Shown here: piece by piece, positions 25,792-34,506 of the stretch
Numbering within the stretch: the stretch's first letter is position 1
Layout: each line of letters begins with the position of its first letter
Origin: RUG11247 sp045649485
GTDB taxonomy: Bacteria > Bacillota > Clostridia > Christensenellales > Aristaeellaceae
Length of the DNA: 64,000 bases
Assembly: GCA_045649485.1 (NCBI GenBank)
Contig: JAZRPZ010000073.1
Location: 124,001-188,000, forward strand
Direction: 5' to 3'
The notes under the pieces: model-generated
The model's input: the letters and a program-made list of their open reading frames with translations, nothing else
Databases searched by the model: none
What the model was told of the DNA's origin: nothing
Program-made: the position numbers and the translations under genes

Positions 25792-28233
25792 TTATTCGGT
25801 TACCGGGAAAAATTTCAGTTCTCCGTCTACTTCTGTGGCGCGTACTTTGTCTCCCAATTTAATGTTTCCCATAAGGAGTTCTTCACTGAGAGAATCTTCC
25901 ACCATGCGCTGAATAGCGCGGCGAAGAGGACGTGCTCCGTACTGGAAATCATAGCCGGATTTGCTGATGAGCCTGAGTGCAGAATCTTCCACCTCAAGTT
26001 CTATTCCTCTTTCATTAAGTCGCTTCTCTACGCTGTGCATCAGCAGACGGGCAATCTGATCGATTTCATTCTGCTCAAGGGCATGGAATACGATTATTTC
26101 GTCTACACGATTAAGGAACTCCGGACGGAAGGTACGTTTTACCTCCTCCATGATATTATCCTTCATATCGCTGTAGCTCTTGTCCTTTGCGCCGGCAGCG
26201 TTTCCGAAGCCGAGAGATCGCTGCTTCTTGATCTCATGAGCACCGGCGTTGCTGGTCATCACTATAACTGTATTCTTAAAATCTACAACCCTGCCCTGTC
26301 CGTCAGTCAGTCTGCCATCTTCAAGTATCTGCAGCAGTATATTGAATACGTCAGGATGAGCCTTTTCAACTTCATCAAAGAGTATCACTGCATACGGCTT
26401 ACGGCGTACCTTTTCGGTAAGCTGACCGCCTTCTTCATAGCCTACATATCCCGGAGGCGAGCCTATCATGCGGGATACAGAATACTTTTCCATGTATTCG
26501 GACATATCGATCCGAATCAGACTGTTTTCATCTCCGAAAAGTGCTTCGCCGAGTGCCTTACAAAGCTCAGTCTTGCCAACGCCGGTAGGTCCAAGGAAAA
26601 TAAAGGAACCTATTGGACGATTGGGATCTTTGAGACCTGCCCGAGCACGGCGTACAGCGCGGGATACAGCCTTAACAGCCTCTTCCTGACCTATCACGCG
26701 CTCATGCAATATCTTCTCAAGATTTATGAGTCTTGTAGCTTCGTCCTCGGTCATCCGCTGCACAGGAATACCGGTCCAGGAAGATACTATCTGAGCGACT
26801 TCTTCTTCGCCCACTATTTCGATCCTGGAATTGCGCCTCTGTTCCCAATCGTTACGCAATTCTACCATCTCATTATTGAGCTGCTTTTTCATATCGCGCA
26901 GACGGGCAGCTTTTTCGAAGTCCTCGTTGGCAACGGCCTCTTCGGTTTCCTTAGTAAGCGCCTCTATCTTAGTTTCCTGTTCCTTCATATCCGGCGGCGC
27001 AGTAAAAGCACGAATACGTACTCTTGACGCTGCCTCATCGATAAGGTCTATGGCCTTGTCAGGCAGGAATCGGTCAGATATATATCTGTCTGCCAGATAT
27101 ACGGCGGCCTTTATCGCTTCGTCAGTTATCTGCACTTTGTGATGTGCTTCATATCTGTCGCGCAGCCCGGTCAATATTGCAATAGATTCTTCTTTGGTAG
27201 GTTCACCTACATTGACCGGTTGGAAGCGTCTTTCAAGGGCGGCATCCTTTTCAATGTGTTTGTGATACTCATTGAGTGTAGTAGCTCCGATGCACTGGAT
27301 CTCGCCGCGCGCAAGCATGGGTTTGAGTATGTTGGCAGCATCTATCGCTCCTTCAGAAGCTCCCGCACCCACAATAGTGTGCAGTTCGTCGATAAACATC
27401 ACCACATTGCCGACCTTGCGTATCTCGCCCATTGCATTTTTCAGACGTTCCTCAAACTCACCGCGATACTTAGCGCCTGCCAGCATGCTTGCCAGATCAA
27501 GAGATACCACGCGCTTGTTTCGGAGAAGCTCAGGAATATTTCCGTCTATAATGAGCTGTGCAAGACCTTCAACCACTGCGGATTTTCCAACACCCGGCTC
27601 ACCTATGAGAACGGGATTGTTTTTAGTCCTGCGGGAAAGTATCTGAACAATACGCTCTATTTCGACAGTTCGTCCGATAACGGGATCAAGTTCACCGTTC
27701 TGTGCCGCCTTTGTCAGGTCTCTTGCAAACTGATCGAGTACCGGTGTTTCACCTGCTTCTACATTCACGGCAGAGGCTGCAGGTGCTTCCTCACGGACTT
27801 TTCCGCCGAGAATACGCACCAACTCATCGCGTGCCTTACTTAGATCAAGCCCCATCTTTATGAGCACATGTGCCGCAACGCCTTCGCGTTCACGCATAAG
27901 CGCAAGCAGCATATGCTCTACGCTTACAAATTTCTGGTTCAGTTCCTGTGCTTCGCGCACACTTTGCTCTATAACCTTCTTGGTCCTGGGCGAATAAATC
28001 ATCGTCTTTACCGGCGAATCATCTTCTCCCCTGCCAAGCAGCTGCAGAACTTCTTTTCTTGCCGACTCCAGCGTGATACCTTTCAGTACGGATTGTGCCG
28101 CACCGGGATCATGCAGTACGCCCAGCAGCAAATGCTCGGTACCTACATATGTGCGTCCAAGCTGTGCTGCTTCGCGTTGAGCGGACTGAAGCGCCCGCTG
28201 ACCTCTCTCGGTAAATTTCGCAAAATAAGGCAT
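25792..28233 (-). CDS. clpC: AAA+ unfoldase ClpC
   Basis: 813 residues: N-terminal Clp repeats (TERGQRALQSAQREA, VGTEHLLLGVL), first AAA+ with GEPGVGKS (about 210-217), a coiled-coil middle domain (about 410-470), second AAA+ with GPTGVGKTELC (about 547), and a C-terminal D2-small domain. ClpC feeds unfolded, often arginine-phosphorylated, proteins to ClpP. It is the last gene of the ctsR operon and has GGAGGTGTAAA before its ATG. Confidence 0.97.
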   Translation of the reverse strand: MPYFAKFTERGQRALQSAQREAAQLGRTYVGTEHLLLGVLHDPGAAQSVLKGITLESARKEVLQLLGRGEDDSPVKTMIYSPRTKKVIEQSVREAQELNQKFVSVEHMLLALMREREGVAAHVLIKMGLDLSKARDELVRILGGKVREEAPAASAVNVEAGETPVLDQFARDLTKAAQNGELDPVIGRTVEIERIVQILSRRTKNNPVLIGEPGVGKSAVVEGLAQLIIDGNIPELLRNKRVVSLDLASMLAGAKYRGEFEERLKNAMGEIRKVGNVVMFIDELHTIVGAGASEGAIDAANILKPMLARGEIQCIGATTLNEYHKHIEKDAALERRFQPVNVGEPTKEESIAILTGLRDRYEAHHKVQITDEAIKAAVYLADRYISDRFLPDKAIDLIDEAASRVRIRAFTAPPDMKEQETKIEALTKETEEAVANEDFEKAARLRDMKKQLNNEMVELRNDWEQRRNSRIEIVGEEEVAQIVSSWTGIPVQRMTEDEATRLINLEKILHERVIGQEEAVKAVSRAVRRARAGLKDPNRPIGSFIFLGPTGVGKTELCKALGEALFGDENSLIRIDMSEYMEKYSVSRMIGSPPGYVGYEEGGQLTEKVRRKPYAVILFDEVEKAHPDVFNILLQILEDGRLTDGQGRVVDFKNTVIVMTSNAGAHEIKKQRSLGFGNAAGAKDKSYSDMKDNIMEEVKRTFRPEFLNRVDEIIVFHALEQNEIDQIARLLMHSVEKRLNERGIELEVEDSALRLISKSGYDFQYGARPLRRAIQRMVEDSLSEELLMGNIKLGDKVRATEVDGELKFFPVTE

Positions 28234-28256
28234 TTTACACCTCCGGAAAACAGGTA

Positions 28257-29285
28257 TTATTCCATATGCCGCAGTTCGGTAAGCTTCTTCCTGAGAATAT
28301 CTGCGCGCATTATATCCTGCTCGCGCTCAGTAAGTTCTCTTTCTGCAATAACAGCAAGAGATCCCGGCTGCAAATCCTGCATCAATTCATCGATAGCCAT
28401 AATAGGTGCATGCGCATAACCCATGCTGGCAGCATAACGAATGTCAGAAAGCCTGCGATGCATTTCTTTCGCGGTAATGATGCGGGCATACATAAGCTCA
28501 CCAAACGAACGCATAAGTCTGTCCTGCAAAGCAAGCATGTCGCTTTTTTCTGCTTTCTCTCGCATCTGTCTTTCATGACCTACTATCTGTTCAACTGCAG
28601 CTGCTACAGACTTTAGTATATCATCTTCACTTCTGCCGAGGGACGCCTGATTTGTGAGCAGATAGATATTTCCGCGGGCATCGCTGCCCTCACCGTAAAA
28701 ACCTCGCAAAGTAAGACCCAGTTTGCTGACCGCCTGCATAACAGGTCCTGTCTGTTTTGCAGCAGTGAGCGCCGGAAGGTGCAGTGCAACGGATGCGCGC
28801 ATACCGGTTCCAACATCAGTAGGATATGACGTGAGATATCCAAGCTGCGCATCAAATGCAAACTGATACTTTGCTCCAATAGTGTCATCCACGCGGAAAG
28901 CGAGTGCCGCAGAGCGTTCAAGCTGCTGACCGGGCATGACCGCCTGAATGCGCATATGATCATCTTCATTTATGAGTATTGATACATTGCGTCCAGACGA
29001 AACCAGCGCGGCGCCATGCTCATTTGCAGCAACCAATTCATTTGTGATGAGCCGGTGTTCAAGCAGTTCAAGTCTGCGTGCAGGCTCCATTCCGTCCATA
29101 TGGTAAACGGTGTATGCACTGCCGTCACTGCCGTCAAGCACAGCAGAAGCTACTCTCCTGATACATTCATCAGCCTGCATATCATCAAGCTTATGCGCAA
29201 AAGGTATATCGCTGAAATTACGGGCGAGCCTTACTCTGCTTGAAACAACTACATCCTGATCCGGGGCGAGCATATATTCAGCCAT
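28257..29285 (-). CDS. mcsB: protein arginine kinase McsB
   Basis: 342 residues from ATG 29285, chosen because AGGAGG lies 9 bp upstream; it overlaps the mcsA end by 8 nt. It has the phosphagen-kinase-like catalytic fold, with VVSSRVRLARNFSDIPF near the N-terminus, INEDDHMRIQ in the middle, and SYPTDVGTGMRASVALHLP. McsB phosphorylates arginines on CtsR and misfolded proteins, marking them for ClpC-ClpP. McsA, the upstream neighbour, activates it. Confidence 0.95.
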   Translation of the reverse strand: MAEYMLAPDQDVVVSSRVRLARNFSDIPFAHKLDDMQADECIRRVASAVLDGSDGSAYTVYHMDGMEPARRLELLEHRLITNELVAANEHGAALVSSGRNVSILINEDDHMRIQAVMPGQQLERSAALAFRVDDTIGAKYQFAFDAQLGYLTSYPTDVGTGMRASVALHLPALTAAKQTGPVMQAVSKLGLTLRGFYGEGSDARGNIYLLTNQASLGRSEDDILKSVAAAVEQIVGHERQMREKAEKSDMLALQDRLMRSFGELMYARIITAKEMHRRLSDIRYAASMGYAHAPIMAIDELMQDLQPGSLAVIAERELTEREQDIMRADILRKKLTELRHME

Positions 29286-29814
29286 TGAATCCCGCCTCCT
29301 CAAGCTGTGCATTCAGCATTCGTACCTTGTCCCTGATCTGAGCCGCCTGTTCGTATTCCTCGGCGGCAATCGCTTTGACAAGTTCCTGCTTAAGCTTTTC
29401 GATGGTAAATCTTATAGATGCATCATTTTTCAAGCCGCCTGGCATACGGCCGGCATGCTGCAGATTTCCATGCACCTTAAGCAGAAGCGAATCAAGAGGC
29501 TCACGAAAAGCTTTGTAACAAGCCGCGCAGCCCAGCCTGCCGCCTTTGCGGAATTCGGCATATTTCATTCCGCAATCAGGGCATGTATACTCATCAAATT
29601 CGGAACCCTTATCATCCTCGGTATGATTGGGATCTTTCCTGTTCCCCAGTATTCCGCTGAGGATTCCGGCCAGATTGGAAAAATCAAGACCGGGAATGCG
29701 GTGCTGATATTTTGCCATGCATACAGGACAGAGGTTCTTTTCATGAACTCCGCCGTCGGTCACTGCCTTCAGCAGGAAATTTGCGGGACGTACTCCGCAA
29801 TCGTCACACATCAT
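29278..29814 (-). CDS. mcsA: McsB activator McsA, zinc-finger/UVR protein
   Basis: 178 residues from ATG 29814, with AGGAGG 9 bp upstream; an ATG at 29835 would lie before that Shine-Dalgarno. Two CxxC pairs sit near the N-terminus (CDDCG, CPVC) and two more in the middle (CPDCG, CAAC), forming zinc fingers. The C-terminal UVR motif (KLKQELVKAIAAEEYEQAAQ) is last. McsA binds and activates McsB kinase. It overlaps ctsR by 11 nt. Confidence 0.93.
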   Translation of the reverse strand: MMCDDCGVRPANFLLKAVTDGGVHEKNLCPVCMAKYQHRIPGLDFSNLAGILSGILGNRKDPNHTEDDKGSEFDEYTCPDCGMKYAEFRKGGRLGCAACYKAFREPLDSLLLKVHGNLQHAGRMPGGLKNDASIRFTIEKLKQELVKAIAAEEYEQAAQIRDKVRMLNAQLEEAGFNG

Positions 29815-30286
29815 GACCGGAACCCTCCTCTGCATTTCTGAATGCCTGTATTACCATGTTGCTGAGAACAGAAGCTCTCAGAATATCTTTCGCACTTACC
29901 GGAAGCGCAAGCGCATTCCTCGTTACCGCGGCGCGCATCAGACGCGCTTCCTTCACGGTAATGATTTTTCTCTCCATGAGATTGGCTATGATAGCTGCAG
30001 CGCTCTCCTCGCTTATCGAATTGCCGATACGTTCTATGATCGCACTGAGCAAAGTCTCAGGTGAGCGCTCACGCATACGTACGATGCGGATAAATCCACC
30101 GCCGCCTCTGCGGGACTCGATTATATATCCGTGATCCACGCTGAATCTGGTAGCCAATACATAATTGATCTGAGAAGGTGCGCAGCCGAAATGATGAGCC
30201 AGTTCATTGCGTCTCAGCTCTACCTGCGCATCGCTCTCCATTAGTTCCTTGATAAACTGTTCAATGGAATCGCTTAACTGTGCCAT
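29804..30286 (-). CDS. ctsR: CtsR heat-shock repressor
   Basis: 160 residues: an N-terminal winged-helix domain (about 1-70) with the glycine-rich wing SRRGGGGFIRI that reads the CtsR box and acts as thermosensor, and a C-terminal dimerisation/McsB-interaction domain. It represses its own operon and other clp genes. A near-perfect CtsR box overlaps the start of transcription. AAGGAG lies 6 bp before the ATG. Confidence 0.96.
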   Translation of the reverse strand: MAQLSDSIEQFIKELMESDAQVELRRNELAHHFGCAPSQINYVLATRFSVDHGYIIESRRGGGGFIRIVRMRERSPETLLSAIIERIGNSISEESAAAIIANLMERKIITVKEARLMRAAVTRNALALPVSAKDILRASVLSNMVIQAFRNAEEGSGHDV

Positions 30287-30300
30287 ATTCGTCTCCTTTA

Positions 30301-30317
30301 ATTGACCTTCTTTGACT
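30301..30317 (-). promoter_or_regulatory. CtsR operator
   Basis: AGTCAAAGAAGGTCAAT on the minus strand matches the CtsR heptad-repeat consensus RGTCAAANANRGTCAAA in all but the last base. It abuts the -10 at 30318, covering the expected +1. Confidence 0.9.
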
Positions 30318-30346
30318 ATTATAGCACAATCACTGCGCTATGGCAA
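30318..30346 (-). promoter_or_regulatory. ctsR operon sigma-A promoter
   Basis: TTGCCA (30341-30346), 17-bp spacer, TATAAT (30318-30323), reading leftward. The -35 begins 8 bp from the mtnN stop, with no terminator between. Confidence 0.8.
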
Positions 30347-30353
30347 GTATGTA

Positions 30354-31040
30354 TCAGATACGCTTCAAAGTCTCCAGCAGAACCTTAATGGAATTATCTG
30401 CCGCAACCTGCAGGAACTGAGTGAATTCCATCTCATGGTCACCATCTGTACTGTCGGAAATTGCACGGATAACAGCGCACTTGATACCGGCATTGCAGCA
30501 GGTATGGGCAATGGCACCGCTTTCCATCTCACAGGATTTTGCACCGAAAGTATCCACCAGCCAACGCTTCTTCTCACCATCGGAGATGAACTGATCGCCG
30601 GAAGCTATCCTTGCAGGAACAGCATGGATTCCCAGTTCAGATGCTGCTTCGCATATAATAGCGCAAACGCGCTCATCGCAGGGCAGATTCACCACATTGA
30701 GAGTGGGAACAAGTCCATAAGGATCACCGAAAGCGGTTGTATCGATATCATGCTCAACAACATCCGTACCTACGGCAATATCGCATATATTCAATTCAGA
30801 AGACAGGCTGCCGGAAACGCCGGAATTGATTATGAGTTCCGGAGCATACTTCATTATCATAGTCTGGCAGCAAATGGCCGCATTGACCTTACCTACTCCG
30901 CACTTTGCAACAACTACCTGCTTGCCCTGCAGCATACCTTCTGCAAAACGGAATCCGTAAAGCTCTTCAACCTTGGCATTTTCAATAAGCTCATACAGTT
31001 TGCTTACTTCAGCATCAAGCGCACAAAGAATACCTATCAT
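30354..31040 (-). CDS. mtnN: 5'-methylthioadenosine/S-adenosylhomocysteine nucleosidase
   Basis: 228 residues from ATG 31040. A TTG at 31046, closer to AAGGAG (31052-31057), is an alternative start. It opens MIGILCALDAEV, and its nucleoside-phosphorylase fold shows NSGVSGSL, the purine-site SCEMESGAIAH and the catalytic Asp in RAISDSTDG. It cleaves MTA and SAH to adenine plus thioribose or ribosylhomocysteine, recycling products of the many SAM-dependent enzymes encoded here. It follows ispDF closely. Confidence 0.93.
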   Translation of the reverse strand: MIGILCALDAEVSKLYELIENAKVEELYGFRFAEGMLQGKQVVVAKCGVGKVNAAICCQTMIMKYAPELIINSGVSGSLSSELNICDIAVGTDVVEHDIDTTAFGDPYGLVPTLNVVNLPCDERVCAIICEAASELGIHAVPARIASGDQFISDGEKKRWLVDTFGAKSCEMESGAIAHTCCNAGIKCAVIRAISDSTDGDHEMEFTQFLQVAADNSIKVLLETLKRI

Positions 31041-31048
31041 ATTCAAAA

Positions 31049-32185
31049 TTACTCCTTTGTAATCATTACTACAGCATGGGAAGATATGCCCTCTCCCGCG
31101 CCTTCAAAGCCCATCTTTTCCGTAGTGGTAGCCTTAACATTCACACGCGATGCGTCTATCCTCAGAGTCTGTGCAACATTAATACGCATCTGCTCAATGT
31201 ACGGAGCCAGCTTGGGGCGCTGGGCGATAATCGTGACATCTGCATTGGACACCTTGTATCCACTCTCAGCAAGCCTGTCGCGCACATTCTCAAGAAGCAG
31301 TACCGAAGAAATCCCCTTGTACTGAGGGTCATTATCTGGGAAATGACGTCCTATATCTCCCATTGCAGCCGCACCCAGCATTGCATCCATAAGTGCATGC
31401 AGCGCAACATCAGCATCGGAATGACCGTTGAGGCCCTTTTCGTAAGGAACATCAACTCCGCAAAGTATCAGTTTTCTACCTTCAACAAGACGGTGTGCAT
31501 CATAACCGTGGCCGATTCGCATATCTATACTGTTCATATCAAAATCGCTCCTGTAGGTAAGCTTCTTGTTGTTTTCTGCTCCCCTGGCAGTAACAAGATT
31601 CACCGTTCCATAGTATTTCTCAAAAAGCGCCGCATCATCAGTGGTAATAAACTCATCCTGCGCAGCCTTGTTATGCGCCTCAAACAGCAGATCATATCTG
31701 AATGTCTGCGGAGTCTGTACCGCAAACAAACGATTTCTGTCGGGGGTAGATACCCTTCCATCATCTGCCATAAGCTTAATGGTATCGGTAACCGGTGTTG
31801 ATATCACGCCGCTGCCCTTTTCCAAAGCACCTTTTATAGTGGCATCGATTATTTCTGCAGTTATATACGGGCGTGCCGCATCATGAACCGCAACTATATC
31901 AACATCGTTCGGTATGGTTTTCAGACCGTTGAAAACGGATTCCTGACGGCTTGCGCCGCCCCATACATGATTTTTGACTGTATCCGGCATATTCAGAGCA
32001 TTGAAACGTGCTTCATCGTTTTCAGATATAACTACAGTTATACCTTCAAACAGCTTCGAATCCGCAAAAATGCCAACGCATGTCTCAAGTACAGTGCTGT
32101 CTCCGAAAGGCATATAGACTTTATTGATACCGAGACCCGCTCGCTCGCCCTTGCCTGCCGCTACGATTATCGCCCAGTTTTTCAT
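31049..32185 (-). CDS. ispDF: bifunctional IspD-IspF of the MEP isoprenoid pathway
   Basis: 378 residues formed by two fused enzymes. Residues 1-220 are IspD (MEP cytidylyltransferase): IVAAGKGERAG binds CTP, and VAVHDAARPYI is conserved. Residues about 222-378 are IspF (MEcPP synthase): RIGHGYDAHRL and GHSDADVALHALMDA supply the metal-binding Asp/His residues, and TTEKMGFEGAGEG ends it. It makes precursors for IPP/DMAPP, the latter used by MiaA. It overlaps rqcP by 4 nt (ATGA). Confidence 0.96.
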   Translation of the reverse strand: MKNWAIIVAAGKGERAGLGINKVYMPFGDSTVLETCVGIFADSKLFEGITVVISENDEARFNALNMPDTVKNHVWGGASRQESVFNGLKTIPNDVDIVAVHDAARPYITAEIIDATIKGALEKGSGVISTPVTDTIKLMADDGRVSTPDRNRLFAVQTPQTFRYDLLFEAHNKAAQDEFITTDDAALFEKYYGTVNLVTARGAENNKKLTYRSDFDMNSIDMRIGHGYDAHRLVEGRKLILCGVDVPYEKGLNGHSDADVALHALMDAMLGAAAMGDIGRHFPDNDPQYKGISSVLLLENVRDRLAESGYKVSNADVTIIAQRPKLAPYIEQMRINVAQTLRIDASRVNVKATTTEKMGFEGAGEGISSHAVVMITKE

Positions 32186-32481
32186 TTCTTAAGACGGTAC
32201 ATGTCCGCCGCATCCTGCTTCATTGCATGTTCGCTTACAGCAAGGATTTCGTATTCGGAATAGTTCTCACCGAAGCGCACGCCAATAACATCACCGGGCT
32301 TCACAGAAGTGCCGGGTTTACCTTCTTTACCGTTTACGGTAATATGGCCGGTACCGCAGGCATCGTTTGCAACGCTGCGGCGCTTAATAAGACGTGATAC
32401 CTTAAGGAACTTATCCAGACGCATGCTGGTCAGAGGCTGCTTTTCAACAGGCTGCTTTGCCTGCATTGCTTTCCTGCTCAT
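32182..32481 (-). CDS. rqcP: S4-domain RNA-binding protein RqcP (YabO)
   Basis: 99 residues. The S4 domain starts at about 20 with MRLDKFLKVSRLIKRRS, very close to Bacillus YabO/RqcP, and contains TVNGKEGKPGTSVKPGDVI. RqcP works with RqcH on stalled 50S subunits to add poly-alanine tails during ribosome quality control. The N-terminal 19 residues are an extra basic extension. Order spoVT-yabN-(hup)-rqcP resembles Bacillus spoVT-yabM-yabN-yabO. AAGGAG precedes the ATG. Confidence 0.88.
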   Translation of the reverse strand: MSRKAMQAKQPVEKQPLTSMRLDKFLKVSRLIKRRSVANDACGTGHITVNGKEGKPGTSVKPGDVIGVRFGENYSEYEILAVSEHAMKQDAADMYRLKK

Positions 32482-32501
32482 AATTCTTCTCCTTATTAAA
32501 T

Positions 32502-32531
32502 CAAGGGCAGCATATCAATATGCGGCCCTTG
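32502..32531 (-). terminator. hairpin between hup and rqcP
   Basis: About 12-14 bp stem (32502-32515 with 32518-32531, one mismatch). Reading leftward it is followed by ATTTAAT, a weak T-run. A second small hairpin (GCGTC-GAG-GACGC, about 32551-32563) lies nearer the hup stop. Attenuation or processing is possible. Confidence 0.5.
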
Positions 32532-32569
32532 TTATCGATATATATCCCAGCGTCGAGGACGCGGAATAA

Positions 32570-32839
32570 TCAGAATTCGTCTTTGAAGGTCTTGCCAGCC
32601 TTGAAAACAGGGGCCTTGGATGCCGCGATTTCAATGCTCTCACCGGTTGCAGGATTACGACCGATATGTGCTGCGCGCTCCTTTACTTCGAAGCTGCCGA
32701 AGCCCATCAGCTGTACCTTATCGCCAGCCTTGAGAGTATCGATAACGGTCTGAGTGAATGCTGCAACTGCAGCCTCTGCCTGCTTACGGTTAAGACCGGA
32801 CTTTTCGGCGACCTTCGCCACAAATTCCGCCTTGTTCAT
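32570..32839 (-). CDS. hup: HU-family nucleoid protein
   Basis: 89 residues from ATG 32839, with GGAGG about 9 bp upstream (an upstream in-frame TTG overlaps it). The opening MNKAEFVAKVAEKSGL and the DNA-binding arm GRNPATGESIEI are classic HU; GFGSFEVKERAA is the family signature. It binds and bends DNA as a dimer. It lies between the yabN-like gene and rqcP with its own promoter. Confidence 0.96.
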   Translation of the reverse strand: MNKAEFVAKVAEKSGLNRKQAEAAVAAFTQTVIDTLKAGDKVQLMGFGSFEVKERAAHIGRNPATGESIEIAASKAPVFKAGKTFKDEF

Positions 32840-32876
32840 TAGTATTCCCTCCAATTAAGCTCATGATAATAGAAAT

Positions 32877-32885
32877 ATTATAGCA
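32877..32885 (-). promoter_or_regulatory. extended -10 promoter of hup
   Basis: TGC followed by TATAAT reading leftward, 38 bp before the hup ATG. No good -35. Confidence 0.55.
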
Positions 32886-32929
32886 TATTTTAGCAAGCAT
32901 GACTCGCATACAGTGTTAATTTTACCAAA

Positions 32930-33745
32930 TTATACCATGAGTTCGTCGCGGGCATCCAGCATGATATCGGCGAGATTGAATTCTCCCCTATCTTCTGCAT
33001 ATGCGATAGCTCCTGCCGCCTTCATAACGGCATCTGATATTTCGGCAAAATCTGCCTCTTTATATACTCCATCATTGGCTCTGGCTGCTTCTACAAGTTT
33101 TCTCATTGTCAGAGAATTCAGTTTTTCCGCATCGCTTTCAGCCTTCACCAGCACGCTGAATCTATGGTCATATCCGTTTTGCCTGTCAAGTTCATGAAGA
33201 GATATGCTCTTCATTCCGCCGGCACACATAATTATGCAGTCAGCATCGTCCGGATAAGTCTCCATCAGCTTCAGTTTTACCTCGCAGGAAAGCTCCCGCG
33301 TATCTATTTCTCTGACTATGGTATTGAGTTCGCCGTCAGGATATATATTCTCCCAATCGGATGCAGAGTACAGCTGAGTCCCGCCGGAGGCAAAAGTCAT
33401 AAGCATGCCTTCCGCCGAAGGGCCGGGAATCACCTCGGCACCGTTCTCAGCAAGCATACATGCACTGAGATCACGAACATCCATGACGCAGTAGACAACA
33501 TCGCATCCCTCCGATGCAGCCTCTACCGCATCACAGGCAGCTTCAGCATGCTCATCAAAGTCTTCATACTGCTCATACAATTCATCAAGCGATGTGTATT
33601 CTATGCCATTTTCCTTCAGATATTCGGCTACGCCGCAGCGCTCGGTATGCAAAATAATTCTTGCGCCGCTTTTAAGCATTTCAGCTGCACGCAGAGTAAG
33701 CTGATCCTTTTCAAATCCCACGCCAACGACAGTTACAGAACCCAT
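32930..33745 (-). CDS. YabN-like tetrapyrrole-methylase-domain protein, MazG part reduced
   Basis: 271 residues from ATG 33745, supported by GGAGG 9 bp upstream. The N-terminal TP-methylase domain opens GSVTVVGVGFEKDQLTLRA and includes VIPGPSAEGMLM. Bacillus YabN is about 490 residues because a full MazG pyrophosphatase domain follows. Here the last 40 residues (AYAEDRGEFNLADIM) resemble only the end of a MazG domain, and the EExxE/D catalytic motif is not visible. It therefore looks like an internally shortened YabN. It lies between spoVT and hup, as expected for yabN. Confidence 0.78.
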   Translation of the reverse strand: MGSVTVVGVGFEKDQLTLRAAEMLKSGARIILHTERCGVAEYLKENGIEYTSLDELYEQYEDFDEHAEAACDAVEAASEGCDVVYCVMDVRDLSACMLAENGAEVIPGPSAEGMLMTFASGGTQLYSASDWENIYPDGELNTIVREIDTRELSCEVKLKLMETYPDDADCIIMCAGGMKSISLHELDRQNGYDHRFSVLVKAESDAEKLNSLTMRKLVEAARANDGVYKEADFAEISDAVMKAAGAIAYAEDRGEFNLADIMLDARDELMV

Positions 33746-33807
33746 GCACGCATTCCTCCGATGATGTATTATAACTATTATATCATCGTGAAAGCGTGCA
33801 TGCAAGG

Positions 33808-34362
33808 TTACTGTTCCATTTGTCTGCCAACGATAGTGGCTGTTGTCTCGGCCACTTTCTGCTCTATATCTGTCATCTTACTTCCGCTTTCACGACCAAG
33901 GAGTATCAGACCGCCGATTATCTCACCATCAGAAAGAATGGGGACGATAATCTGACCGGTGTACTGTTCAGCCTTGTCATCACCGGTAATTGGTATCATC
34001 TTGTCGCCTGACATAAGATTCAGAACAACAGTCTGTCTGTTCTGCAGTATCTGATCCAATTCACTGCTCAGAGGTTTTTCCATAAGATCCTTTCGCGAAG
34101 TACCCGAAACAGAGACAACAGCATCTCTGTCGCTTATACAAGCCATATGACCAAGGGTACGATACAATGAATCGGTATAGTCCTTAGCTATAGTCGATAT
34201 TTCGCCTATAGGAGAATATTTTTTCAATACCACTTCTCCGTCATGGTCGGTATATATTTCCAGCGGGTCTCCTTCACGTATTCTCAGCGTACGCCTTATT
34301 TCTTTGGGGATTACCACTCTGCCAAGTTCATCTATCCTTCGAACTATTCCAGTTGCTCTCAT
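33808..34362 (-). CDS. spoVT: stage V sporulation regulator SpoVT
   Basis: 184 residues. The N-terminal AbrB swapped-hairpin DNA-binding domain is MRATGIVRRIDELGRVVIPK and onward. The C-terminal GAF-like domain (about 60-180) ends TDIEQKVAETTATIVGRQ. SpoVT adjusts sigma-G-dependent genes late in the forespore. The domain pair and length match Bacillus SpoVT (178 residues). I did not find a convincing sigma-G promoter upstream. Confidence 0.95.
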   Translation of the reverse strand: MRATGIVRRIDELGRVVIPKEIRRTLRIREGDPLEIYTDHDGEVVLKKYSPIGEISTIAKDYTDSLYRTLGHMACISDRDAVVSVSGTSRKDLMEKPLSSELDQILQNRQTVVLNLMSGDKMIPITGDDKAEQYTGQIIVPILSDGEIIGGLILLGRESGSKMTDIEQKVAETTATIVGRQMEQ

Positions 34363-34473
34363 TCCTGATTACCTCCGTCTGACTCTCGGGTTTGCCTTTT
34401 CTATTATTTGTTCATGCTGTTGAATTATGCACAGGGACGGCATCTGGAAATATTATGGAGAACTTGACTTATA

Positions 34474-34482
34474 TGCTATAAT
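34474..34482 (+). promoter_or_regulatory. extended -10 promoter of tcdA
   Basis: TGC followed by TATAAT (34477-34482), 24 bp before the ATG at 34507. A TTGACT lies only 7 bp upstream of the -10, too close to serve as its -35. Confidence 0.5.
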
Positions 34483-34506
34483 ACATTTGCTGACAGGAGT
34501 GATTAT

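Noticed and set aside
34464..34482. TTGACT as the -35 of tcdA
   Set aside because: Only 7 bp separate it from TATAAT; the extended -10 explains the promoter better.
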